From: Acanthaster planci
Lineage: Eukaryota; Echinodermata; Asteroidea; Valvatida; Acanthasteridae
Reading direction: 5' to 3'
NCBI RefSeq assembly: GCF_001949145.1
Contig: NW_019091389.1
Location: 1,399,156 to 1,463,155 of the forward strand
Length of the DNA stretch: 64,000 nucleotides
The notes below the pieces were generated by a model, which was not told the DNA's origin, searched no databases, and worked only from the letters and a program-made list of their open reading frames with translations. Made by a program: the position numbers and the translations under genes. Of the stretch, positions 35,011-45,100 are shown piece by piece; positions within the stretch are counted from its first letter, which is position 1; every line of letters begins with the position of its first letter.

Positions 35011-36125
35011 GTGAGTAGTCATCAATCCTCAAACTGTAGCCATCCATCAACACTTCAGAATGAAATTGGTGTATAAGACTACATAAAATAAAGTAATTCC
35101 GCTTAGATTGTTTTGTATTGCAGGTGTGGGGTAATGTGGGCGCCCTCGATAAAGCAAGTTTGCTTTATCGCGCCTTCTCACAAATTGGTTCCACTCCGTT
35201 TTCAGTATATCTGTCATTACCTCATGTTTTGTGTTACACTTTCAAGCGTATTTTCCGTAAAGAGACTCAAGCAGCATTCTCAAATTAGGCCCGATAATAA
35301 TTTGTACAATACAGAAACACTTAAGCGCAACTAACGCAAACAGTGGTGGTAAGGCAGTCAGCGAACTTGGATCACGTTCAACTTCGCCAACTACTTCCGT
35401 CGATCGTGGAGATCAAATATAAACGCGCACGCTGACATGGCTACAGAGTCTTCTTTCGCTTAAATTCCGCCCAATTGGTGTATTTTCTCCTTATGACTAT
35501 GAAAAAAGATGTTAACAAAATAGCTGATCGTAAATGAAATACACGGAATGGAAGTATCCGTTTAACTTTAAGAAATAGTCAAAGCACCAAACGATTTTCA
35601 CACGAATTTTTTTGAACGCCATTTTGTTTCAATTTGGGAGTATGATGTCACACACCATGAACCATCTTGTGTCTGGACTTCTTGCGTGCTGTCCGCTATC
35701 GTTCCAACCAAATGGAATCTATTGGCTAAAGACCGCTTCATACTTCAGGAGAATGCAAAGACGGCACGGAATTGACGTCACGAAAAAATTGGGGCGAAAT
35801 TTCGCCTGAGTTGATTGTGTTCAACTTGTTGCGAATAAGTAGTGCGAAATTTGATCTGCTGTGACAATTTCGTGCCAAGTATGAACCGACCTTTAAGAGG
35901 GAGATTAAGGCGGAAGATTATGTCATAGTATCTGTCAATTTTAAGGTGAAGTAAACGTGCATTTATAATTTTGAGATTCTTATTTCCCTTATACCTGGAG
36001 CTGTAATTATGGACTCGTAACCCTTATTTAGAGGTTGGGCCACTGCATGTCTGCCGGTCTCAAGGGCCTTCCGTCTCGCCCAAATCTAATAGTTTAAACC
36101 CGTCTAATTTTACTACTTTGTTCAG
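35011..36125 (+). other. Receptor intron before the TM exon
   Basis: A 1.1-kb intron. It contains the hairpin at 35147-35170. Near 35860-35893 there is a TTCGTGCCAAGTATGAACCG end that resembles GGTTCATACTTCG at about 22290, perhaps another dispersed repeat. No exon is recognised. Confidence 0.7.
35147..35170. repeat. Perfect 11-bp hairpin
   Basis: CGATAAAGCAA, a 2-base loop GT, and TTGCTTTATCG, flanked by GCGCCCT and CGCCTTC. It is intronic and of unknown function. Confidence 0.85.
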
Positions 36126-36243
36126 CGTACGTGGTTGCTGTACTCGCCCTCTTCATAGCTATCTGGGTCGTGCTGGGGTTTGCTTGTCTGGCCTGTGGCA
36201 TCATTCGAAGACGCAGAAACCTCACAAGGGTTGAGTACAAGCG
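36126..36243 (+). CDS. Receptor exon: transmembrane helix
   Basis: The acceptor is CTACTTTGTTCAG, entering in phase 1, and the donor is AAGCG|GTAAGT, leaving in phase 2. It reads AYVVAVLALFIAIWVVLGFA then CLACGIIRRRRNLTRVEYKR. A helix of about 25 hydrophobic residues followed at once by four Arg gives a type I single-pass orientation, with the lectin/kringle/EGF part outside. Two Cys at the inner face could be palmitoylated. The phase change from 1 to 2 marks the boundary between the modular ectodomain and the cytoplasmic part. Confidence 0.92.
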
Positions 36244-37097
36244 GTAAGTGCTCATGGAGGGGTGTGACGTCAATGACTGCCAATCCCGACCAATAGGAAT
36301 TAAGTTGGTTAGGGCTCTTTGCTGCAGGTTAAACCTAAGAGTGTATGAATTAGGGATATAGGTCCACCAATGTTCTCTGTCATTAGTATAGAGAGGTGAA
36401 TTCCTATCGATTACAAAATCTATGTTTAGGCAGTCTTTTCATTGCACTTAAGCCACTTATCAAAGTTCCGGTCACTATGGACTAACGTGCCGAATTTCTA
36501 ATCAGAGATCGTGGGCTTATATCCCCATGACGTACAAATTAAAAGGAAGCCAAACCTTTATTATTTGGGTCCAGTGAAACAGACTATGTTGGAAAGTCTG
36601 AAGTGTTGATGTTTTGAATTCCATGAGAAATGTACCAACTAATGAACATTTTCACTTCTCAATACAATGTATTTGACAGTGATCAAAACAGTGCAGATCC
36701 CTACATAATTTTAAGTCTTCACGCGCCTCCAGGGTGCAGTATGGATACGCCATGCCACATGTTGCCCATATTAGACGTGGGGCTGTGCAAATTTGTGGCT
36801 CGTTGCACATTGTAATAGGCTGCACACATACTATTTACTTCACCGTAGCCGTCCGACAATTTTTTGAGGTACAGGTGTGCATACTTTTGATTTATCTACA
36901 TGCATAAGGGATAGCACATCAAATTGCAAATACATCTACGGATCCTGGCAGGTTTTTCTTCTTTCTTGCTGCCGCTATTGCTGAGAACTGATGCTTCGGA
37001 AGTGTATGTTTGCATTCAATTTCTGCCACTGTTAGTGATCCTGTGGCGCATTTGTTCGTCAGCACTCACTTAGTAAACAGCTGATTTTTGTGCGCAG
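36244..37097 (+). other. Receptor intron after the TM exon
   Basis: An 850-base intron. At 36464-36545 it holds a decayed tRNA-like unit. Nothing else is recognised. Confidence 0.75.
36464..36545 (+). repeat. Decayed tRNA-like SINE head
   Basis: GGTCACTATGGACTAACGTG resembles a tRNA D-arm/A-box. CGAATTTCTAATCAGAG could be an anticodon arm, and GTGGGCTTATATCCC sits where the B-box should be but matches it poorly. It is likely an old SINE copy. Confidence 0.4.
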
Positions 37098-37195
37098 ACT
37101 TGATCGAAAGCTTTCCGCGAAAGGGAAAGAAACGAAGGGATCGTATTCAATATCACGACCGTATCTATGTCCTAATATCGCCAGTGTACCGAGAG
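37098..37195 (+). CDS. Receptor juxtamembrane cassette A (basic)
   Basis: The acceptor is TTTTTGTGCGCAG and the donor is CCGAGAG|GTATAG, phase 2 in and phase 1 out. It continues the TM exon as R-LDRKLSAKGKETKGSYSI, then SRPYLCPNIASVPR, which is strongly basic and rich in Ser/Tyr. It joins directly and in frame to the last exon at 41071 (joining codon GCT, Ala). Its phases are identical to those of the acidic exon at 39392, so the two look like alternatives. The acceptor pyrimidine tract is short. Confidence 0.72.
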
Positions 37196-39391
37196 GTATA
37201 GTCAATATATGCATGGGATACAAGGTAGCACAAGATGACCTTTTTTGGATTAAAAGGCCAAACTTGATTTTGTTCGGGGTCCACAAAATTCGGAAATATT
37301 TCATGTAACCTTTTATGGCCATTCTGAGGGATGAGGCTCCGCTTGTGCTTTTCATACAGTTTTTTGAAAGAAGGAAAATAAAATAGACCGAATCGTCTTT
37401 CTTTCATAATTTCTTTTCAAAAATAAAATTATCTCCTTTTTGAGGACACATTGGCCCCTGCTTTTTATCCTTCATGCCTCATTTATATCTTTTTGTTGCC
37501 GGTAAAAATGATGAACTGTAAAAGTGGTGCAAGTTGATGGTCAAACGTGACTGGACCTTAGAAAATGAGTCCTAGGGTCATTTTCCATCAATTTTATTCT
37601 ATTCCGTCAAACCGAATTCATTCCTTAGATGCATCGCTTAGCCTGGAATCCTGATGAAACTGGAGACGTGTGTAATAAAAATGTTGCGGCTTTCATTGAT
37701 TTCCATTGAGCAAGATTCTTTTCAATGACCCAAAATAGGCGTTGTCTACTTCCGGCTCATTTGTTGGGTTGGGTCACCTATTAAGCTCATGTGACTGTAA
37801 CAGGGAAATACGCCTGCAGGTATGGTCGTGAAGTGGTCCACATCAGTCCTATCAAGCTTAATTAACGTTTTGCTTGAGAAAGAAGCAGGGGAAAAATGTA
37901 ATGCGGCTCAGATCCAGCAAGGTTACCTGAAATTGGCCGCCATGAATTAATCGAACATCACCTATGCCTCACGTTTTGTTTAGTTAGTTTCGAACACAGA
38001 ACACAGAATTTTTCAGTTTCTATAAATTAATATGCTAGCAGACATCTTACGAAAGGCCTTTTTTATGAATTGAGATTTAAGAATTTACGGAGAGAAAAAT
38101 TATTACAAATTCTTGTTACATTTAATTGACACCAAGTTATAGAGTCTGAAAGTTGCCCCCTGATGGCGGGTTCCCGGAACCACTGGATATTAAAAATAAC
38201 GTGCAAAACTTTTAGAATTTGTAATAATTTTTCTTTCCGTTACTTCTTAAATCTCAATTCATAAAAGAGGCCTTTTGTAAGATGTTTGCTGGCATATTAA
38301 TTTATAGAAACTGAAAAATTACCCAACCTAAGAGAGAAATATTCTGCTAAAATTGACCTATCACTTCAATTTAACCCTATGAATCCCCCTCCCTGCGACA
38401 TTTTTCCGATATCGCTGCAGTGAATTTTTTGAGGAGTTGAGCCTTTAGGAGTTTTACAGTAACTCTTTTGGGACATTTTGACTCCATTTTTGCAAAAATC
38501 TATCAGACTCTTCTCGCGAAGCGCGTATTTTTCCCGAGAGGGGTCAGCCAAAAATGTTTTTGTCAGTGCTGTACTCAATGCATACGTACTGGAACGAATG
38601 TAGCCGTGAACTTCAAATGACCGTTACAACAAAACCGTATGTTCGATTAAGTTCAAACCTCACATTCGTACTGTTAAGGAGTGTCTGTTCACGTACGGAA
38701 AGTCTTTAAAAACATCGGGTGTGGCGCACAGCCAAGTTCGGGGGGGGGGGGCGGAGGAATACGCCCCCAGCTGTGAGATGGGCCAAAATTACCCGGCTTT
38801 TTTAGGGTTAAAATACATGAAGAACAGTCCAATGTGGTAAAGATGAACATTTACGGAGTTACATTCTATAGTGGTCTTTTGGTAAAAGCGAAATTAAAAC
38901 TGCCAAAATATTTAAGCATTTTAGAATTTATGAGGACGTGAACTTAAAACAAATAATCTGCTGTTATATAAGATTCTAGTCTAACCTTTGGTGACAAGAA
39001 CTGGGTCAGGTCAACTTGACTGAATTTAGAATCCATCGACTGTAAGTAGGTAAATCTTTGCAACGTTGTACAATCTCGGTTTCACTTAAGCGCAGGAAAT
39101 AAAAACAAAGGTGCTCGAACAAGGAGACCTAGAAAAGATATTGCCGAAAGTGAAAGGTCGTCAGTGAAATTAGGTGACTTTTCCCAAATATTGCTTGAGC
39201 AGGAAAAAGGAAAAAGTCCGACATGAGTGTTTCTTGGGTTGGTTTATTTAGAAATCATTCTTCCAAAAATTATCGAACGTGACAGAACGGCCAAATGTAA
39301 AATCCCCATAGATAACTAGACGGACCGCGCAATAACAACTATTTTTACCCATCTATAAGGGAGGTGCTTATTGTTTTTCTCATACTGACAG
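37196..39391 (+). other. Receptor intron with large inverted repeat
   Basis: A 2.2-kb region between the two juxtamembrane cassettes. It holds the 107-bp-arm inverted repeat at 38007-38320 and a G-run near 38741. No further exon was found, though one with phase 1 in and phase 2 out would be needed if both cassettes were used in series. Confidence 0.65.
38007..38320. mobile_element. 314-bp foldback element, 107-bp arms
   Basis: The left arm (38007-38113) starts AATTTTTCAGTTTCTATAAA and the right arm (38214-38320) is its reverse complement with only about eight to ten mismatches. Shared blocks include TATGAATTGAGATTTAAGAA and AAAAATTATTACAAATTC. The spacer of about 100 bases contains GGCGGGTTCCCGGAACC. 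It is probably a MITE; an RNA spanning it would form a long stem between the two alternative exons. Confidence 0.9.
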
Positions 39392-39465
39392 CGATTCTGA
39401 CTACTGCGAAGAAATTGGTACCGATTCCGACACTGATGACGGATTGGAAAACCAACAGATTTCTG
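39392..39465 (+). CDS. Receptor juxtamembrane cassette B (acidic)
   Basis: The acceptor is TTTTTCTCATACTGACAG and the donor is TTTCTG|GTGAGA. Read phase 2 in and phase 1 out it gives R-DSDYCEEIGTDSDTDD then GLENQQIS, highly acidic with possible CK2-type Ser/Asp sites. In that frame it splices from the TM exon (CG plus C gives Arg) and to the last exon (G plus CT gives Ala) without disturbing the long tail. After cassette A it would be in the wrong frame and give a short divergent C-terminus. The splice sites are good; the exon's use is inferred. Confidence 0.65.
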
Positions 39466-41070
39466 GTGAGACATTGTTTGGTATTTTGTATCAATACCTG
39501 TTCTCAGAGGTATGTGTAAGTGGGGGGGGGTGGCATCCCCCGAATAATTAATTCCAGTCGGCAAATAGAGTTCCGGTCGGCAAATGAATCCATATTGGTC
39601 AGTGATGTAAATTTGTTCCGGAAATTGGGANNNNNNNNNNNNNNNNNNNNNNNNNNNNNNNNNNNNNNNNNNNNNNNNNNNNNNNNNNNNNNNNNNNNNN
39701 NNNNNNNNNNNNNNNNNNNNNNNNNNNNNNNNNNNNNNNNNNNNNNNNNNGACTCTGACAACCCCCCCAAAAAAGAGAGTTCTTCGCTACGCCCCTGCCA
39801 ATTTTTTCGTCGCTGGATGTGCAACATTGAGGAACCGACCCATTTCTGCAGCATTCGGCCTCAGTCGCGGTAGCATTTACAATCACCTGCTGAGTGGCGT
39901 TCATCTGTGATATCTGATCACGCTTAAACGGAACAAAGTAAAGAATGAACTAAAAAGTACAGGCACACATCGAACATTTTTTTCTTTCAGAGGTATTTTT
40001 AAATGTAAGAGTACATTTGAGAGATGTTTGCCGTCATTTTCAGTGAAACTGGTAGTAGATGCAAGCGCTCATGGCCTACATTCACCATTTTATCATCCAG
40101 TTGAATGACCTTGTGCATTAATTTCGTTGCTTAACAGGATTTGCTCCCTAATTAATGATGACAGCTCTAAAATTAGTGTTGTCACTGGGGAGCAAAGTCA
40201 TTACAAAGTCAGTCGTATGTCCCCTACAAGGGCAGTGTTATTTTCGGTTGGGATTCGCACGTCCATAAGATTCGTACATTGGAACATGAATTGGATTTGA
40301 CAGTTGACTGGCCTTTGGCATGTGTGATATACGCCGACTCTCGACGCGGAATTGTGCATGGCATTGCAAAGTCTGCTGTCTTGCTAATATGGGGGGTCTC
40401 CGGACTCATTTTCAGATGTTCGTAAAATGCCCCAAATGGTTTATAAGGGTGATGGAATGGCACGTGTACTTCATCCTGAAAGTGTATTCCGAAGCAACTA
40501 GACGTGTTACACAACAAGGAGCTCGTGATTCACTTTAAACAAGGCTCTAAAGTCCATGGAATTGATTCTTAACGGTTCAGTGGACAGTTTGGCTTAAAAT
40601 ACTTCCGACAACAGACTGTCGCCATTTTTATATCATGTAACAAGTAGGAAGGATAAGTTTGTGCAGTGGCGTGCTTGTGTCACGGCCCTCCACATTTCGG
40701 GAGCCTCCCACAAATAAAAAACACATTTTTTTGTTATTGTGAAGCAAATAATGATCAAGGATGCAATAGTGCAATATTTGACTTTACGTTATACATTGAT
40801 AATGTAATTAATATGTTCTCGGCCCAGGGGTTCCAACAACGTTAATTCCATCCTGGGCTCTTCGACTAACTGGCTTAGTTGTTTTACAATTGTTTCAACG
40901 AGTTTGAGCATTTAATCATTTGTTGACGTCAACGTTTTCTTATCAAGAATTCAGCTGTCTGCTCTTGAGAGTCTACTTTCAATATTCACTTTTGTGTAAA
41001 GCTTCGTATGTCTTTGAAAGTTAATTATAACGCTGGTGAATTGACAGAAATAATTCATTTTCGTTTTTAG
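39466..41070 (+). other. Receptor last intron, with assembly gap
   Basis: A 1.6-kb intron. It contains a 120-base N run and a G/C-run repeat on either side of it (39520-39802) ending CTTCGCTACGCCCCTG, a relative of the CAGGGGCGTA family. Around 40667 there is another GCAGTGGCGTGC start. Open frames at 40224-40538 on both strands look random. Confidence 0.75.
39631..39750. other. Assembly gap (120 N)
   Basis: A run of 120 undetermined bases. It sits inside a G-run-flanked repeat, which probably caused the assembly break. Open frames crossing it are meaningless. Confidence 0.99.
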
Positions 41071-42002
41071 CTCAACCTGGGAAAGAAGTTGTTTCGGAGA
41101 CATCGGTGGGGGCAACTTTGGGTGTTATGGACAACTTCGAGTCAAGTACTGCGGTGCTTCTCCACGACTCACCTCAAAGTAGACCGTCTGTACTGCCCAC
41201 GGCGCCCCCTCTCACAGTGGATTCCCAAGTCGGGGAATCACCACCACCCTCACCATTCTATCTTAACGTGACGCGCTACCGCGACGACACCGAATACTCT
41301 GACCCTTATGAACTCCTTGGTCGAGAGCCGCTCTGGAGGCGTTCTGCCCCTGGGCCGGACGAAGTCTGGGAACCGTTCCTGTTCCGCCCAGTCACCAACC
41401 TGGAGGAGCTCAACAGTGCCCCAAATGGCTATGTGAATGACTCCATCATCAAACTGAAAGAAAAAAGGCGCAGCAATCGAGGCAACCACATGCCCTATCG
41501 ACTCCGATTCTCCTTCCGAAGTAAAGAACTTGAGAACAAGGCAGCAGCCTCAGTTGCGGGCGAAACTCATCACAAGCGCACCTTCAAACAGAAACCTCCG
41601 CTAAAACCTAAACCAGACAACATCAAGCTGCGACCTCTAATCCCCAGCAAAAACAAGGCATGCAACAGACCAAGTTGCTCAGGTTCTGGGACACTCTCAC
41701 GTAGGTCTGATCCTCAGAGCAGTACGACACGCCGTGACGAGTTGGAGCTACAAATCCTCGGCCAACATTCACCAACAAACTTGGCGCGTCATTCAACGGA
41801 TACTAGGCGCCACAAGTTCCAGAGAGGGACCTCAGTTCCAAATTCGGGAACCTGTTGCCAAGGGGATTCGGATCCGACAACTCTGATGCCATGGCCATGG
41901 AAGGAAGGTGAAGAAAGGTCAGAAGGTCATGTGTACGTAAACGAAAAAATTGGACGACCTCGCGTTGCCAAAGCAAGGAGCGTGGACGAATTTGGCTCAT
42001 AA
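41071..42002 (+). CDS. Receptor last exon: long signalling tail
   Basis: The acceptor is TTTTCGTTTTTAG, phase 1 in, 310 codons to TAA. The tail is hydrophilic, Pro/Ser-rich early and basic later, with no folded domain that I recognise. Tyr motifs: YLNV (41259), YSDP (41295), YELL (41307), YVND (41430) and YVNE (41934). Three fit the Tyr-x-Asn rule for GRB2-type SH2 domains, YELL fits YxxL/YxxPhi (hemITAM-like or endocytic) and YSDP fits YxxP. Proline runs SPPPSP and QKPPLKPKPD could bind SH3 domains. The frame is uninterrupted, which is strong evidence for coding. Entering in phase 0 or 2 gives stops at about 41271 or 41182. Confidence 0.88.
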
Positions 42003-42113
42003 CTGACATATTGGAATTATTCCAATGTTTTACACAAATGTTTGAGTTCCTGGAAGAATTACAGTGCTGAAAACAACTTCATCAGTCCGTGAGGCTCTTA
42101 CCGTTTCCAAATT

Positions 42114-42131
42114 AATAAACATTGAAATAAA
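42114..42131 (+). terminator. Receptor gene poly(A) signals
   Basis: Two AATAAA hexamers (42114-42119 and 42126-42131) lie about 110-130 bases after the receptor stop codon. Further AATAAA-type signals occur near 42890. Confidence 0.6.
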
Positions 42132-45100
42132 AGATAGAGAAATCATCCTGGGAACTTTTTGCGGGCTTTTACAATTGTCTCTTTCTTTTGTAATGAACAT
42201 CTTTTGGGGTACTCGGTAGAAAGCATGACGAATAGCTTATTTGCCTCTCGCAACAGTCTTGCCTATTTGCTTCAGTGAAGATTAATTTCATTGATTATCC
42301 TTTACGTTCGTCTCCTCTTGCTGTATATGATTTCAACATGTGACTATTGCAGCCGATTTTGTCTTAAAAAGAAGATGCGAAGCGACTGATTTGCAGTGGT
42401 AAACATTTCTAGTGTTTCTATGTGGTAGAGAATTGAAAGTTGTTTAATTACACCTTCTACGAGGCGGGGTGGAAGGAAAGGGGCCCATCCAGCGGCGTGT
42501 CCAGCGGTCGAGGTCTCAAGACAATTGGCACATTGTATTTATTTATTATTGGGGGGGTTAACATGGATGTGCCACTGGAGACGCGTCGCTATGATTATGT
42601 TTTGCAGTTGGACGCAAGTGGCTTTGTTCTTGTATAGATATAAATCAAATTCACCCCGTCATATAACCGATCAAAGTGACGATGGTTCCGCTGAGTTTGG
42701 GACATGTTCACGTACATATCCACATGTATACGTGTCTAAAAAAGAAAGTAACTTTTGATGGTCTGATCATTTGCTCTGTAAGAGATTGCTTTGAATATAT
42801 GTATATATTGAAAAACTATTTATGTAAAGACCGATAGTGTAAGAAATTGATGCAGTTGTATTTATTTCCAACTAAAAATAATCATGTAAATAATAAAAAG
42901 AATCAAATGTCAAATAAACTGAAAGAAAAAATGTTCCATATACTTCCACTTCGTGTTGTTCATTTCTTAGTTCAGCCAAAAAAAAAGAAGGAAAATGGAG
43001 AGAAAAGAGAGTAAAGGTGAAATAACAAGATTTGTTGATAAGATTTTACATTCAGAACTTCAAAATGGATCGTGAAATTCCATTGAAAATTAGAATACAT
43101 ATTTAGGTGGTGCGAAATCTTTTGTCAAGGAGAATTAATGTAACCCACGGCTTCTTCCGTAAAACTCTTCCATAAAATATGTTAAAGTAACAGTCACTCA
43201 GCTTTGAAATTTCCGAAATTCCTCAAAAAAATTTTTTTTCAAAAATCTTTCAACGAGCATTATTTTCGCAAACACTGTGATAAATGTGGTGTTAAATTAA
43301 CACTCTGTGGTGTCAATATTTGACCCCGTGTATTATCTGTAGAATAGGACCACTGTAGATGCCACATGTCTGCTATATGGGACAACTGGTCTTATACCAC
43401 ATGATGTTCGTTTTAATAACACGAGTGCTGAAGTTGCACTTACGTGACATGCTTTGAACATGTAGAGTGGGATATTTTAAATAATTAAATAAATAAATAT
43501 TGTGGACTACAACCAAACCCAGTACACGACAGCCTTGTTATTCGTTAATACTTCAAACGGACCATTAACTTTCTAACTGAAACGTCCGTGTTGTCATGAA
43601 AAACCTAAAACATTCTAAAAATATCGGTTCTATGAACAGATATATTTTAATAGAGCTACATATTGCACACTGTGATTTGGATACTACTCAAATATTCACA
43701 GCATACACAATACATGTTCAAAACGTTGCATCACAAGAGATTTATCCAGATTCTAATATGCATGAATCGATTCGTTGACATAGCCAGCTGTTCTGCATAA
43801 AACTGAGCGACAGGCATTCGAATCCACTTTGCCTGGACATCTGTTACCTTTTTCTTAACACCAATGCGCATTTATGTACTGTCTTGTAAATTTCATGTTG
43901 AAGTTGCATAATCAGGCGAGTACAATTTGCCGTCAACAAATTTAAAGTATTGGATTCGGGCAGATTGGAAGGAGATAACCGTGATATAGAAAAAGATTTA
44001 CTCGATTAGGTAAGTTTTGTGATTACTTTTGACAGAATATTTTAGGCGTATATCATTGCAGAATCAATTATGCGTCATGTAAACCAACAGCTCGCAAATT
44101 TAATTGCACAATACTAATTACTGAATGTCTGTTTTTGATTTTTCTATACGTATAACATATCTACAAGAATGTTAGGGGCGTTGGGGTAGGAAGAGATTAC
44201 TGTCTTTCTTTTACGTCTCTGAAAACTTGTAGAACAATGATTGGAAAACCTTCCCAAGGCTGTAAGTTCTGACATGGGGATGGTTAGTAACTAGTGCATG
44301 CATTCAAATAAAAGGAATATTTGTGACGTAATATTAGCCACTTGAGAAGTACATTCCTAAAAAAAATACAAACAGTTTTAGACCCCATTTTTCCCACTTC
44401 CTCCGAGAAGTTGTGTGACAAAAAGAAAGACCTGATTATTCCCAACTTGAAGCAATTTCAAAATTGAGTTTCCATCACGTTTACTTTATTTTCTCTTATC
44501 TTCCCCACCTTTTGCTTGTATTGCTTAAAGTACCTCTGGCATATTCATTATCGTGAATAAATTACACGTGCACGATATCTTCATCTAAAGTTGGGAAAGT
44601 GAGACATATACTTGCTGTGGATAAGCAAAACTTGGTTAATTAGTATAGAGATTTCTTTTCTTCTTGTCAAATTCATGCTGAAACTCACATATTATAAAAA
44701 TGCAACAACTCCCCAAATTCCACGTCTAAATAAAAACTCGCCCCTAAATCCCTGCCGACATTACATCCTTGAACGATAGTTAAATAAACAAATTCTACAT
44801 GATGGTTATTGCGATTTTTGTAGCAAAGATCACAGTGAATTTGGAGGAGTGTAAAATAGTACCTAAGTCCTTGGGATCATCCTATTCAGGGAAGACCCTA
44901 TAATTATTTCCTCTCGTTTATACCAACGAAACTGTAGATAAAACTGGCCTAACGAGCTGAATGGGCTCAAATCAAAGTTGGATTTTTTTGCATGATTCCA
45001 AATCGGAATGGAGATAGTTTTCAGGATTATTTTTGCTTCACGTGCATTTTCCCCGTAGAATGTATCCAAGGCAATATCTGAAGGAGGCATTATCTGTCTA

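Noticed and set aside
39504-39904. Open frames of about 100-117 codons on both strands
   Set aside because: They span the run of N and are artefacts of undetermined bases.
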